Counted from the stretch's first letter, positions 8,948 to 18,034 are shown. The stretch: DNA of 64,000 nt from Stutzerimonas decontaminans (GCF_000661915.1 NZ_CP007509.1:3481001-3545000); one strand, 5' to 3'. Numbers and translations are program-made. Notes: generated from the letters alone by a model not told the origin.

Positions 8948-9145
8948 TTACAGCGGCCCCGGATCAGGCATTGGATCAGGAGGCGGAGCTTCTTTCTGCA
9001 GTTGCTCGAGCACTTCTTCCGGCAGCTCATCCGGGCCGTCCAGCTCGGTGTCGCTTTCGGCGTCGTCCAGATCGTTGAGCGGCGATTCGTCGGCTCGCCA
9101 CGGCCAGAACGGCGGCGAGGGTTGGTGCGATTCGATACCAGGCAT
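8948..9145 (-). CDS. small acidic protein of unknown function
   Basis: A 65-residue acidic, proline-rich protein. The ATG at 9145 is preceded by GAGGACGCCGTC, giving a usable ribosome site; the longer frame to 9226 starts inside the hairpin after livM. It contains DDAESDTELDGPDELPEEVLEQLQKEA followed by a PDPMPDPGPL tail and is likely disordered. It lies 64 bp beyond the livM transcription terminator on the same strand. No family recognised, and it could be non-coding. Confidence 0.4.
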   Translation of the reverse strand: MPGIESHQPSPPFWPWRADESPLNDLDDAESDTELDGPDELPEEVLEQLQKEAPPPDPMPDPGPL

Positions 9146-9207
9146 GACGGCGTCCTCTCGAGGGGTCTGCAGGTTAGGCACGCATCTAACCGCCGGGTTC
9201 GAAAGGC

Positions 9208-9241
9208 AAGGCACCGCCCGGCGCAATCCGGGCGGTGCCGC
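9208..9241 (-). terminator. terminator after livM
   Basis: A 12-bp perfect stem (9210-9221 with 9228-9239) around the loop CGCAAT lies ten bases past the livM stop. The T tract on the minus strand is weak, but the stem is strong and the placement fits the end of the ABC transporter operon. Confidence 0.6.
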
Positions 9242-9250
9242 ATCCAGCTG

Positions 9251-10264
9251 TTACTTGAAGTTGCGCTTCACCAGCCGTTCCAGCCAGCCGACGATGCCAG
9301 AGCGGAACAGCAGCACGCAGAGCACGAAGATCACCCCGAGAATGACGTGCACCCACTCGCCCAGCGGGCCATTCGACAGCGAGCTCTGCAGCGTCACCAC
9401 CACGGTGGCGCCAACCAGCGGGCCGAGGATGGTGCCGACGCCGCCGAGCAGGGTCATCAGGATGACTTCGCCGGACATGTGCCAGTGCGCATCGGTCAGC
9501 GAGGCCAGCTGGAACACCACGGTCTTGGTCGCGCCGGCCAGGCCGGCAAGCGCCGCGGAAATCACGAACGCCAGCAGCTTGTGCCGATCGACGTTGTAGC
9601 CGAGCGACACCGCACGCGGCTCGTTCTCGCGGATGGCCTTGAGCACCTGGCCGTACGGTGAGTGAATGGTGCGCTGGATGATGGCGAAGCCAATGACGAA
9701 CACCGCCAGCACGAAGTAGTACATGGCCATGTTGTTCTTCATGTCGACGAGGCCGAACAGATGCCCGCGCGGCACGCCCTGCAGACCGTTCTCGCCCCCG
9801 GTAAACGGCGCCTGAACGAAGACGAAGAACACCAACTGCGCCAGCGCCAGGGTGATCATCGCGAAGTAGATGCCCTGCCTGCGGATCGCCAACATGCCGA
9901 ACAGCGCACCGAGCACCGTCGAGGCCAGGGTGCCGGCGAGTATCCCCAGCTCGGTACTGAGCCCACTGTAGCTGCTCAGCATGTAGCCGGTGATGTAGCC
10001 GCCGGTGGCAAAGAACGCCGCATGGCCGAAGGACAGCAGCCCCGCGTAGCCGAGCAGCAGGTTGAAGGCGCAGGCGAACAGGGCGAAGCACAGCAGCTTC
10101 ATCAGGAACACCGGATACACCGCCAGCGGCGCCAACAGCGCGATCACCAGCAACACCGCATAGAAAATCTTCTGCCGCCGTGCGGCCGCGTGCCTGCGCT
10201 CGCGTACCACACTGGCCTGCCGCAGCGATGCGGCCTGCACGTTTGCCGGATTCGTCATGCTCAT
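9251..10264 (-). CDS. livM: branched-chain-type ABC transporter permease LivM
   Basis: The 337-residue protein is the second inner-membrane permease of a branched-chain amino-acid (HAAT family) importer. It has about eight hydrophobic segments after a 40-residue basic N-terminus. The GYAGLLSFGHAAFFATGGY segment near residue 72 and LLGGVGTILGPLVGA near residue 275 are diagnostic for LivM. Its start overlaps the livH stop as ATGA. It is the last gene of the livG-livF-binding-protein-livH-livM operon. A LiuR-like site at the operon head suggests leucine or a branched-chain acid as substrate, but the sequence does not prove it. Confidence 0.87.
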   Translation of the reverse strand: MSMTNPANVQAASLRQASVVRERRHAAARRQKIFYAVLLVIALLAPLAVYPVFLMKLLCFALFACAFNLLLGYAGLLSFGHAAFFATGGYITGYMLSSYSGLSTELGILAGTLASTVLGALFGMLAIRRQGIYFAMITLALAQLVFFVFVQAPFTGGENGLQGVPRGHLFGLVDMKNNMAMYYFVLAVFVIGFAIIQRTIHSPYGQVLKAIRENEPRAVSLGYNVDRHKLLAFVISAALAGLAGATKTVVFQLASLTDAHWHMSGEVILMTLLGGVGTILGPLVGATVVVTLQSSLSNGPLGEWVHVILGVIFVLCVLLFRSGIVGWLERLVKRNFK

Positions 10265-11148
10265 GCCTCCTTACCAAAGAGTCCCGCAGGACGAATCAGC
10301 AACACCGCCACCATGACCAGGAACACCACGGTGTTGGCAGCTTCCGGATAGAACACCTTGGTCAGCCCCTCGATCAGACCCATGGCGATGCCGGTGATGA
10401 TGGCACCGAGGATCGAGCCCATGCCGCCGATCACCACCACGGCGAACACCACGATCAGCAGGTTCGAGCCCATGCCCGGCGTCACCGCGTAGATCGGCGC
10501 AGCCAGCACGCCGGCGAATGCCGCCAGAGCCACACCGTAGCCGTAGGTCAGGGTCACCAGCAGCGGCACGTTGATGCCGAAGCCCTGCATCAGTTTCGGG
10601 TTCTCGGTGCCGGCGCGCAGATAGGAACCCAGCCGCGTGCGTTCGATGACGTACCAGGTCGCCAGGCACACCACCAGTGCGGCGACGATCACCCAGGCGC
10701 GGTAGGTCGGCAGGAACATGAAGCCGAGATTGAAGCCGCCACGCAGCAACTCCGGCATCGGATAGGACGAGCCGGACACGCCGAACAGCTTGACGAAGCT
10801 GCCCTCGACGATCAGCGCCAGGCCGAAGGTCAACAGCAATCCGTAAAGGTGATCCTCACCGGCAATGCGCCGCAGCAGGCCGCGCTCGATGGCCATGCCC
10901 AGGCAACCCACCACCAACGGCGCCAGCACCAGCGCGAACCAGTAGCTCACACCCAGGTAGTTCAGCCCGAGGAAGGCCACGAAGGCGCCCAGCATGTACT
11001 GCGCACCATGGGCGAAGTTGATGATGCGCAGCAGGCCGAAGATGATCGCCAGGCCCAGGCTCAGCAGCGCGTAGAACGCCCCGTTGATAAGACCGAGCAG
11101 CAACTGCCCGAGCAGCACGCTCAGGGGTACGCCGAATACGAGAGTCAT
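10261..11148 (-). CDS. livH: branched-chain-type ABC transporter permease LivH
   Basis: A 295-residue permease with about eight transmembrane segments. GLINGAFYALLSLGLAIIFG near residue 18, NFAHGAQYMLGAF near residue 44 and VVIGGMGSILGAI near residue 235 are LivH signatures. It pairs with LivM to form the membrane channel. It starts 68 bp after the binding-protein stop, across a small hairpin (ACCCGG/CCGGGT near 11178-11199) that may protect the upstream message. Its stop overlaps the livM start. Confidence 0.87.
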   Translation of the reverse strand: MTLVFGVPLSVLLGQLLLGLINGAFYALLSLGLAIIFGLLRIINFAHGAQYMLGAFVAFLGLNYLGVSYWFALVLAPLVVGCLGMAIERGLLRRIAGEDHLYGLLLTFGLALIVEGSFVKLFGVSGSSYPMPELLRGGFNLGFMFLPTYRAWVIVAALVVCLATWYVIERTRLGSYLRAGTENPKLMQGFGINVPLLVTLTYGYGVALAAFAGVLAAPIYAVTPGMGSNLLIVVFAVVVIGGMGSILGAIITGIAMGLIEGLTKVFYPEAANTVVFLVMVAVLLIRPAGLFGKEA

Positions 11149-11216
11149 GGTTCACCACCCAAAGGAAGTCCGTGGCACCCGGCCGTTGCCGACCGGGTAT
11201 GGCGCGGATCAGCCGG

Positions 11217-12434
11217 TCAGTCCTTGGCGACCAGCTTGGTGCACTGGGTCTCGGAGATCGGCCGGTAGGCCTGCTCGCCCGGAATGGTGCTGACGATCTT
11301 GTACAGGTCCCACTCGCCAGTCGATTCGGCCGGTGTCTTGACCTGCACCAGGTACATGTCATGCACCATGCGGCCGTCCTCACGGATACGGCCGTCCTTG
11401 GCGAACATGTCGTTGACCGGGGTCTTGGCCATCTGTGCACGCACCGCGACGGTTTCGTCGGTGCCGGCGGCCTTTACAGCGTTCAGATAATGCGTTGTGG
11501 CCGAATAGATGCCGGCATGCACCATGCCCGGCATGCGCTTGGTGCGCTCGTAGTAGCGCTTGGCCCAGGCGCGGGTTTCATCGTTCATGTCCCAATACCA
11601 GCCGGTGGTCAGCATCAGGCCCTGCGTCACATCCAGGCCCATGGCATGGATGTCGTTGAGGAACACCACCATGCCGGCAAGCTTCTGCCCGGACTGGGTA
11701 ACGCCAAACTCGCTGGCGGTTTTCAGCGAGTTGACCGTGTCGGCACCAGCGTTGGCCAGGGCGATCACCTCGGCACCGGAACCCTGCGCCTGCAGCATGT
11801 AGGAAGAGAAATCATTGCTCGGGAACGGATGGCGAACCTTGCCGACGACGCTGCCGCCCTCGCCTTCCACCACCTTGGTGATGTCGGTTTCCATGGCATG
11901 ACCGAAGGCATAGTCGGCGGTGAGGATGAACCAGCTCTTGCCGCCATCGGCGAGCACAGCCTTGGCCGTGCCGTTGGCCAGCGCATAGGTGTCGTACGTC
12001 CAGTGGATGTGGTTCGGCGAGCAGAACTCGTTGGTGATACTGGACGCCGCGGCACCGGAGATCAGCGCCAGCTTGCCGCCCTGCTCCACCACCTTGCTTG
12101 CCGCCAGCACCACGGAGCTGGCGACCATGCCGGTCACCATGTCGACGTTGCGCTCGTCGATCCACTGGCGCACGGTATTGGCGCCGACGTCCGGTTTGTT
12201 CAGGTCGTCGGCATGGAAGACAACGATCTTCTTGCCGTCGACCTTGCCACCGAAATCCTCCACCGCCATCTTCAACGCTTCCAGGCCGCCCGGGCCGGAG
12301 AGGTCGCGATAGGTGCCGGACATGTCGGCCAGGTAGCCGATGCGGATTTCGTCGTTGCTGATCTCGGCCTGGGCGGCCGAAGCGATCAGGGAAGAAGCCA
12401 GGATGGCGCTCGCGCTCTTGCGGAAAAAGCTCAT
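11217..12434 (-). CDS. periplasmic branched-chain-type substrate-binding protein
   Basis: A 405-residue periplasmic-binding protein of the LivJ/K (Peripla_BP_6) type. Residues 1-22 are a Sec signal peptide ending SAAQA. The mature N-terminus IRIGYLADMSGTYRDLSGPGG is the ligand-loop pattern of the family. The start at 12434 is preceded by an A-rich ACAACAAAAACAAT stretch and a GAGAG ribosome site. It lies between livF and livH, so the high-abundance binding protein has its own leader inside the operon. The ligand cannot be read from the sequence. Confidence 0.85.
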   Translation of the reverse strand: MSFFRKSASAILASSLIASAAQAEISNDEIRIGYLADMSGTYRDLSGPGGLEALKMAVEDFGGKVDGKKIVVFHADDLNKPDVGANTVRQWIDERNVDMVTGMVASSVVLAASKVVEQGGKLALISGAAASSITNEFCSPNHIHWTYDTYALANGTAKAVLADGGKSWFILTADYAFGHAMETDITKVVEGEGGSVVGKVRHPFPSNDFSSYMLQAQGSGAEVIALANAGADTVNSLKTASEFGVTQSGQKLAGMVVFLNDIHAMGLDVTQGLMLTTGWYWDMNDETRAWAKRYYERTKRMPGMVHAGIYSATTHYLNAVKAAGTDETVAVRAQMAKTPVNDMFAKDGRIREDGRMVHDMYLVQVKTPAESTGEWDLYKIVSTIPGEQAYRPISETQCTKLVAKD

Positions 12435-12450
12435 GTATTCACCACTCTCG

Positions 12451-12465
12451 ATTGTTTTTGTTGTG
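12451..12465 (-). promoter_or_regulatory. A-rich Crc/Hfq-type site before binding protein
   Basis: On the minus strand this reads ACAACAAAAACAAT, matching the AANAANAA pattern bound by Hfq with Crc during catabolite repression. It lies 17 bases upstream of the start codon. Confidence 0.5.
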
Positions 12466-12510
12466 GTTCGGGCCGGCATCCACTGCGGCCGGTTTACAGC
12501 TTCCTGAGGT

Positions 12511-13227
12511 TCACACCCCGAGACAGGAATTGAGGAAGTCCTTCTTCGAATCCAGCTCCGCCGCCTCGATCTCCTCGATGATGCGGCCGTGCTCCATGAC
12601 GTAATGGCGGTCGGCCAACGGCGCGGCGAAGCGGAAGTTCTGCTCCACCAGGACGATGGTCAGGCCGCGCTGCTTGAGCTTGATCAGTACCTCGCCAAGC
12701 TTCTGCACGATGACCGGCGCCAGGCCTTCGGTGATCTCGTCGAGCAGCAGCAGGTTGGCACCGGTGCGCAGGATGCGCGCCATGGCCAGCATCTGCTGCT
12801 CGCCGCCGGAGAGCCGCGTGCCCTGACTGAAGCGGCGCTCGTAGAGGTTGGGAAACATCTCGTAGAGTTCGTCCAGGCTCATGCCGCCGCTGCGCACCGT
12901 CGGCGGCAGCAGCAGGTTCTCCTCGACGCTCAGGCTGGCGAAGATGCCGCGCTCTTCCGGGCAGTAGCCAACGCCCAGCCGCGGAATCTGGTGGGCCGGC
13001 ATGCCGATGGTCTCGTTGCCGTTGACCACGATGGAGCCGGTGCGGCGCCCGACCATGTTCATGATCGCCCGCAGCGTGGTGGAGCGCCCGGCGCCGTTGC
13101 GTCCGAGCAGGGTCACCAGCTCGCCGCGGCCGACCACCAGATCGACACCATGCAGAATGTGCGACTCGCCGTAGAAGGCGTGAAGATCGCTGACGCGCAG
13201 CTGATCGCGGTCCATGGGTGGGGTCAT
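12511..13227 (-). CDS. livF: branched-chain-type ABC transporter ATPase LivF
   Basis: A 238-residue ATPase subunit. The Walker A loop reads GRNGAGRST (about residues 37-45), with arginine where the invariant lysine is expected; the codon is CGC on the coding strand. The signature LSGGEQQ (about 137-143), Walker B LLLLDE (about 157-162) and the switch histidine are replaced or shifted: after ILVEQN the family uses EQN rather than H, as LivF proteins do. The start at 13227 overlaps the livG stop by four bases. It works with LivG to power LivHM import. Confidence 0.87.
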   Translation of the reverse strand: MTPPMDRDQLRVSDLHAFYGESHILHGVDLVVGRGELVTLLGRNGAGRSTTLRAIMNMVGRRTGSIVVNGNETIGMPAHQIPRLGVGYCPEERGIFASLSVEENLLLPPTVRSGGMSLDELYEMFPNLYERRFSQGTRLSGGEQQMLAMARILRTGANLLLLDEITEGLAPVIVQKLGEVLIKLKQRGLTIVLVEQNFRFAAPLADRHYVMEHGRIIEEIEAAELDSKKDFLNSCLGV

Positions 13228-14000
13228 GCGTGCGCCTCCTCGAGTGTCGCGGCTTCGCTGCCGAGATAGGCTTCGCGCACCTGCGGGTTGGCCGAAACGC
13301 TTTCGTAGTCGCCTTCGGCGAGAACCGAGCCGCGCGCCAGCACGGTGATGCGATCGCACAGGCGGCTGACCACGCTGAGGTTGTGCTCGACCATCAGCAC
13401 CGTGCGGTTGGCGGCCGCCTTGCGCACCAGCTCGACGACCATGTCGACGTCCTCGCTGCCCATGCCTTGGGTCGGTTCGTCGAGCAGCAGCACGAAGGGG
13501 TCGAGCGCCAGGGTGGTGGCCAGCTCCAGCGCGCGCTTGCGGCCGTAGGGCAGCTCGACGGCGAGGGTCTGGGCGAAGGACTGCAGGTCGACCTCGGCAA
13601 GCAGCTGCATCACCTTGTCGTCCAGCTCGCGCAGACTGCGTTCGGACTTCCAGAAGTGGAAGGAATTGCCCATCTTCTGCTGCAGCGCGACACGCACGTT
13701 CTCCAGCACGCTCATGTGGCCGAACACCGCCGAAATCTGAAACGAACGCACCAGGCCGAGCCGGGCGATCTCGTTGGCCTTCATCGAGGTGATGTTCTTG
13801 CCGCGATAGAGGATCTCGCCGCGAGTGGGCGTGAGGAATTTGGTGAGCAGATTGAATACGGTGGTCTTGCCGGCGCCATTGGGGCCGATAAGCGCATGGA
13901 TGTGACCCTGACGGACCTTCAGATCGACGGAATCCACGGCGGTGAAGCCGCGAAACTCCTTGGTCAGGCCGCGCGTTTCCAGCACGAACTCTGGTTCCAT
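13224..14000 (-). CDS. livG: branched-chain-type ABC transporter ATPase LivG
   Basis: A 258-residue ATPase with a canonical Walker A, GPNGAGKTT (about residues 40-48), Walker B FVLLLDEPTQG, and VEHNLSVV as the switch region. The usual LSGG signature is replaced by LPYGRKRALELA near residue 152, as often seen in LivG relatives. It is the first gene of the operon. The leader carries an A-rich Crc-type site at 14020-14034 and a LiuR-like palindrome at 14058-14075. Confidence 0.87.
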   Translation of the reverse strand: MEPEFVLETRGLTKEFRGFTAVDSVDLKVRQGHIHALIGPNGAGKTTVFNLLTKFLTPTRGEILYRGKNITSMKANEIARLGLVRSFQISAVFGHMSVLENVRVALQQKMGNSFHFWKSERSLRELDDKVMQLLAEVDLQSFAQTLAVELPYGRKRALELATTLALDPFVLLLDEPTQGMGSEDVDMVVELVRKAAANRTVLMVEHNLSVVSRLCDRITVLARGSVLAEGDYESVSANPQVREAYLGSEAATLEEAHA

Positions 14001-14019
14001 GGGGTGCCCTCTAACCTTG

Positions 14020-14034
14020 ATTGTTTTTGTTGGT
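14020..14034 (-). promoter_or_regulatory. A-rich Crc/Hfq-type site before livG
   Basis: Read on the minus strand this is ACCAACAAAAACAAT, about 20 bases before the livG ATG, the same pattern as before the binding-protein gene. Confidence 0.5.
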
Positions 14035-14057
14035 TATGGCGCAGGTCGCTGCATGAC

Positions 14058-14075
14058 CTTTACGTAAACGATAAC
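14058..14075. promoter_or_regulatory. LiuR-like operator upstream of livG
   Basis: CTTTACGTAAACGATAAC matches 14 of 18 positions of the perfect palindrome upstream of liuA. It lies 58 bp upstream of the livG start codon. Confidence 0.55.
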
Positions 14076-14146
14076 AATCAGTTTCCGTATACGGCAAGTA
14101 GCTTTTTCAAACGGCTGATTGAGCGGTAAAGCGGGCAAATCAGAGG

Positions 14147-14163
14147 CAAAAGGCCAGTATTTG
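14147..14163. promoter_or_regulatory. shared 17-base motif, copy 1
   Basis: CAAAAGGCCAGTATTTG, 16 of 17 bases identical to a copy at 18174-18190 upstream of the acyl-CoA ligase. Both lie 55-75 bp upstream of a LiuR-like site in the same orientation. The inverted ends CAAA/TTTG suggest an operator. Confidence 0.4.
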
Positions 14164-14182
14164 CCGCGCCATTGAGGTAGTT

Positions 14183-14205
14183 GGTTTGCATCGGCGATGC
14201 AAACC
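14183..14205. promoter_or_regulatory. perfect 10-bp inverted repeat, possible operator
   Basis: GGTTTGCATC and GATGCAAACC flank the loop GGC. There is no T tract on either side, so an operator in the livG promoter region is more likely than a terminator. Confidence 0.35.
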
Positions 14206-14235
14206 GCGAGCGCCGAGAGAAGACCCGGCCGACGC

Positions 14236-14263
14236 AGAAAAAGCCGGGCCTATGCGGCCCGGA
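14236..14263 (-). terminator. terminator after the first oprD
   Basis: A GC stem (CCGGGCC/GGCCCGG) followed on the minus strand by CTTTTTC, 36 bases past the porin stop. It separates the porin from the livG promoter region. Confidence 0.75.
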
Positions 14264-14298
14264 AATTTCCAACGAGGAGGTTCACAGCGGTTTCGCGG

Positions 14299-14886
14299 TT
14301 ACCACAACGGCAGGCTGTAGCTGACGATGACGCGGTTCTCGTCCAGATCGCTCTGGAAGTTGCTTCGCGTGGTGGCGTTGCGCAGCTTGAGGCCAAGGTT
14401 TTTCAGCGGGCCGCTCTGGATGACGTAGGCGATGTCGGTGTTGCGCTCCCAGGTCTTGCCTTCGCTGGCGCCAGCGCCGCGGTCGACGTTATCGCCGGAG
14501 ACGTAGCGAGTCATCAGGCTCAGCCCGGGAATGCCCATGGCGGCGAAGTCGTAGTCGTAGCGGACCTGCCAGGAACGCTCGTCCTGGTTACCGAAATCGT
14601 TGATCTGCAGCAGGTTGATCAACGCGTTATCGCCACCGGCGACGTAGGCGAAACCGGTATCGCCGCTCATGTGCTGGTAACCGCCAGTAAAGGCGTGACC
14701 GCCATGCTTGTAGGTGAACAGCGCGCCGAAGGCATCGTTGTCGACGTTGCTGCCGCCATCGTCGGTGGAGCGCACATAGCGCAGGTCGGTCTTGAAGCTC
14801 TGCGACTCGCCGATCGGCAGCACATGGACCAGGCTGAGGTTGTGCTGGTCGTAGATGCCGTCCAGCCCACCGTAGTAATAGCTGGT
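14299..14886 (-). repeat. inverted repeat within oprD copy 1
   Basis: This 588-bp 3' part of the porin gene matches 38463-39050 in inverted orientation at about 97% by eye, with only about four mismatches in the 380 bases nearest its start. Confidence 0.85.
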
Positions 14887-15564
14887 GGCCAATTGTGGCG
14901 ACCAGTCGTAGCGCCCGCCGGCGAAGAGAAACTCGTCGCTCGTCGTATTGCTGCCAAAGGTAATGTTGCGCAGCCCGCCATTGAACACCGTCATCTCTTC
15001 GTAGTTGGAAGAGTCGCGGTAGCTGGTGCGATCCAGCATGCCGAGATCCAGCGTGAGGCCTTCGACGTCCTTGCTCTGCAGCCAGGCGCCGCGATAGATG
15101 TTCGGCAGCAGGCGGCTGTCGTTGCGCATCAGCACCGGAATCACCGGTTGCAGGGTCCCCACGTGCAGCGTGGTGGCGGACAGCTTGGCCTTCGCCGTCA
15201 GGCCTGCCGTGCCGTAGTCGTCCGCCGGTTCACCGGAAGCCGAGCGTGGCAGGAGGCCAGTGCCGCCGCGACCGGAGCCGGAGTCGAGCTTGACGCCGAG
15301 CAGGCCGATGGCATCCAGACCGAAGCCGACCGGGCCTTCGGTGTAGCCGGACTCCATTTTCAGGATGAAGCCCTGGGCCCACTCCTCGGCCTTGGACTGA
15401 GCGGCGCCAGATTGCCGGAAGTCGCGGTTCATATAGAAGTTGCGCAGTTCGACAGCGGCCTTGCTGTCTTCGATGAAAGCGGCCGAGGCCACGTTCGATG
15501 CACCGAGGGCGATGGCCGCGATGCTGGCGGACAGGACGGTTCGGCTTGCTGGTTTCAGTTGCAT
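14299..15564 (-). CDS. OprD-family outer-membrane porin, copy 1
   Basis: A 421-residue substrate-specific porin with signal peptide (residues 1-29, ending NVASA) and mature start AFIEDSKAAVELRNFYMNRDF, typical of OprD. It ends in aromatic W after PL, as beta-barrel proteins do. Its last ~195 residues are almost identical to the porin at 37788-39050, while the first ~190 diverge, pointing to recombination. It lies 102 bp after the AhpD-like gene on the same strand and is preceded by an A-rich AACAACAAGAGAG leader. It may take up the branched-chain or fatty acid activated by the upstream ligase. Confidence 0.88.
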   Translation of the reverse strand: MQLKPASRTVLSASIAAIALGASNVASAAFIEDSKAAVELRNFYMNRDFRQSGAAQSKAEEWAQGFILKMESGYTEGPVGFGLDAIGLLGVKLDSGSGRGGTGLLPRSASGEPADDYGTAGLTAKAKLSATTLHVGTLQPVIPVLMRNDSRLLPNIYRGAWLQSKDVEGLTLDLGMLDRTSYRDSSNYEEMTVFNGGLRNITFGSNTTSDEFLFAGGRYDWSPQLATSYYYGGLDGIYDQHNLSLVHVLPIGESQSFKTDLRYVRSTDDGGSNVDNDAFGALFTYKHGGHAFTGGYQHMSGDTGFAYVAGGDNALINLLQINDFGNQDERSWQVRYDYDFAAMGIPGLSLMTRYVSGDNVDRGAGASEGKTWERNTDIAYVIQSGPLKNLGLKLRNATTRSNFQSDLDENRVIVSYSLPLW

Positions 15565-15572
15565 AGCTTTCT

Positions 15573-15586
15573 CTCTTGTTGTTGTG
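15573..15586 (-). promoter_or_regulatory. A-rich Crc/Hfq-type site before oprD copy 1
   Basis: Minus strand ACAACAACAAGAGA, about ten bases before the start codon, overlapping the ribosome site. Confidence 0.5.
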
Positions 15587-15666
15587 ATCGTTGATGCAGC
15601 TGTTGAGCCCGACTGCGAACTGCCCGGGCTCGGATTACCACGTCATGCGGTAATGCGGTGTCGCGC

Positions 15667-16272
15667 TCAGCGCGCGGTGCTTCTGGGCACGCGGCCCAGC
15701 AGGTAGAACTCGTCGTTGGGCGGGGTGCGCGCCATCGACACCAGGCGGTTGGAGAGGCCGAACAGCCCGGCGATGGCGCCGATGTCCCAGATGTCGTCGA
15801 GGCTGAAGCCCTGGGCTTCCAGCCGTCCCTGCCAGGCGTCGTCCAGCACGCCGCGCTCAGCGGCCAGATGCGCCGCAAAATCGAGCATCGTGCGCTGACG
15901 TTCGGAGATCGGCGCGGTGCGGTAATTGACGGCGATCTGGTCGGCCAGCTGCGCGTCCTTGGCGAGGATGCGCAGGATCGCGCCATGGGTGACCACGCAA
16001 TACAGGCAGCCGTGATCGGCGCTGACCGCCACCACGATCATCTCCTTCTCGGCCTGGGTCAGGCTGTCGGCTTCGCGCTCCATCAGCGCATCGTGATAGG
16101 CGAAGAAGGCACGGAACTCCGCCGGCCGATGGGCCAGCATGAGAAACACGTTGGGAATGAAACCGGCCTTTTCCTGCACGGCGAGAATCCGTTCGCGCAG
16201 GTCGGCGGGTAGCGCGTCGAGACTATCGGGCAGCGGAAAACGGCTGATCGGCTGAGTAATGGGCAGCGTCAT
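15667..16272 (-). CDS. AhpD-like carboxymuconolactone decarboxylase family protein
   Basis: A 201-residue alkylhydroperoxidase-D-like protein. The redox motif is CLYC followed by VVTHG (about residues 94-102: HGCLYCVVTHG), the CxxC-x3-H pattern of peroxidase-related members. A second family helix, EKEMIVVAVSADHG, precedes it. The start at 16272 has a well-spaced GGAG. It lies 64 bp downstream of the acyl-CoA ligase gene on the same strand and probably shares its transcript. Its substrate is unknown; an antioxidant role next to acyl-CoA metabolism is the usual guess. Confidence 0.8.
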   Translation of the reverse strand: MTLPITQPISRFPLPDSLDALPADLRERILAVQEKAGFIPNVFLMLAHRPAEFRAFFAYHDALMEREADSLTQAEKEMIVVAVSADHGCLYCVVTHGAILRILAKDAQLADQIAVNYRTAPISERQRTMLDFAAHLAAERGVLDDAWQGRLEAQGFSLDDIWDIGAIAGLFGLSNRLVSMARTPPNDEFYLLGRVPRSTAR

Positions 16273-16336
16273 GGAAAGCTCCGTAAACGTGAACGGACTT
16301 CGAAGGGGACAGCCGGGCAAACCCGGCCGGTGCCGG

Positions 16337-18019
16337 TCAGTGCTGTTCGCTGATGCCCAGCTCGACCACGCTGATTTCGCGCATGCGGAACTTCTGCACC
16401 TTGCCGCTGATGGTCATCGGGAAGTCGTCGACGAAGCGGATGTGCCGCGGCGTCTTGAAGTGGGCAATGCGGCCCTTGCAGAACTCGCGCAGCGCCTCGG
16501 CCTCGACCTGATGGCCCGGGTGCAGCTTGACCCAGGCGACGATCTCCTCGCCGAACTTGCTGTCCGGCACGCCGATCACCTGCACGTCGGCGACCGCCGG
16601 ATGGGTGAAGAGAAATTCCTCGATCTCGCGCGGGTACACGTTCTCGCCGCCGCGGATGATCATGTCCTTGTTGCGGCCGACGATCTTGATGTAACCCTCA
16701 TCGTCCATCACCGCGAGGTCGCCGGTGTGCATCCAGCGCGCGCCGTCGATGGCCTCGCGGGTGGCGTCAGGGTTGTTCCAGTAGCCGAGCATCACGCTGT
16801 AGCCGCGGGTGCAGAGTTCGCCGATCTGCCCGCGCGGCACTACCGCGCCGTGCTCGTCGACGATCTTGCTTTCCAGATGCGGCTGGGTGCGGCCGACGCT
16901 GGTCACGCGGCGTTCCAGGTCGTCGTCGGCGCTGGTCTGGGTGGAGACCGGGCTGGTTTCGGTCATGCCGTAGGCAATCTGCATTTCCGCCAGGTGCATG
17001 TCGTCGATGACGCGTTTCATCACCTCGATCGGGCAGGTCGAGCCGGCCATGATGCCGGTGCGCAGGCTGCTCAGGTCCAGCGACTGGCGCTCCGGGTGGT
17101 CGAGCATGGCGATGAACATGGTCGGCACGCCGTACATGCCGGTGGCCTTTTCCTCGGCCGCGGCCTGCAGCGCCGCCAGCGGCTCGAAGGCGGCGCTCGG
17201 ATAGATCATGGTGGTGCCATGGGTAACGCAACCGAGGTTGCCCATGACCATGCCGAAGCAGTGGTACAGCGGCACCGGGATCACCAGGCGGTCGTGCTCG
17301 GTCAGCCTGAGGCTCTCACCGACCATGTAGCCGTTGTTGAGGATGTTGTAGTGGCTGAGCGTGGCGCCCTTGGGGAAGCCCGTGGTGCCGGAGGTGTACT
17401 GGATGTTGATGGGGTCGTCGAACTGCAGGCGCTCGCCGCACTGGCGCAATTGCTCGGGGCCGACCTGCTCGGCCATCTCCATCAGCGCCTGCCACTGCAG
17501 CATGCCGTCCACCGGCTTGTCGCACAGGCTGATCACCCCGCGCAGCTCCGGCAGCATATGACTCTGCAGGGCGCCGACAGCAGCGCTTTCCAGCTCCGGC
17601 AGCAGCTCGTGAAGCATGGCGTGGTAATCGGAGGTCTTGAAGGCATCGGCGCAGATCAGCCAGCGGCAGCCGGATTGCTTCAAGGCGTACTCGAGTTCGC
17701 TGAGGCGGTAGGCGGGATTGATGTTGACCAGCACCACGCCGATCTTCGCCGTGGCGAACTGGGTGATGCACCACTGGGCATTGTTCGGCGACCAGATGCC
17801 CACTCGTTCGCCAGCTTGCAGTCCGAGGGCCAGCAGGCCACGCGCGCAACGGTCCACCGCCTCCGCCAGTTCCGCCCAGGTGTAGCGCAGCTGCTGATGG
17901 CGCACCACCAGGGCCTCACGCAGAGGGAAGCGCTCCACGGTACGGTCGAACGCCGCGCCGATGGTCATGGGCAACAGGGGTTTGCTCTGCGGTCCGCAGG
18001 TATAGCTCGGAAGACTCAT
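16337..18019 (-). CDS. AMP-forming acyl-CoA ligase
   Basis: A 560-residue adenylate-forming enzyme. The P-loop [12 protein letters not shown] (about 195-206), the YGMTETSPV block, [13 protein letters not shown], the MHTGDLAV aspartate motif and the C-terminal [12 protein letters not shown] lysine are all intact. It activates a carboxylic acid to its CoA thioester. A LiuR-type site about 80 bp upstream and the neighbouring liu genes suggest a branched or medium-chain acid, but the specificity cannot be read directly. The start at 18019 has GAGGAAAATCGTC upstream; the longer frame has none. Probably first in an operon with the AhpD-like and porin genes. Confidence 0.85.
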   Translation of the reverse strand: MSLPSYTCGPQSKPLLPMTIGAAFDRTVERFPLREALVVRHQQLRYTWAELAEAVDRCARGLLALGLQAGERVGIWSPNNAQWCITQFATAKIGVVLVNINPAYRLSELEYALKQSGCRWLICADAFKTSDYHAMLHELLPELESAAVGALQSHMLPELRGVISLCDKPVDGMLQWQALMEMAEQVGPEQLRQCGERLQFDDPINIQYTSGTTGFPKGATLSHYNILNNGYMVGESLRLTEHDRLVIPVPLYHCFGMVMGNLGCVTHGTTMIYPSAAFEPLAALQAAAEEKATGMYGVPTMFIAMLDHPERQSLDLSSLRTGIMAGSTCPIEVMKRVIDDMHLAEMQIAYGMTETSPVSTQTSADDDLERRVTSVGRTQPHLESKIVDEHGAVVPRGQIGELCTRGYSVMLGYWNNPDATREAIDGARWMHTGDLAVMDDEGYIKIVGRNKDMIIRGGENVYPREIEEFLFTHPAVADVQVIGVPDSKFGEEIVAWVKLHPGHQVEAEALREFCKGRIAHFKTPRHIRFVDDFPMTISGKVQKFRMREISVVELGISEQH

Positions 18020-18034
18020 GACGATTTTCCTCAG

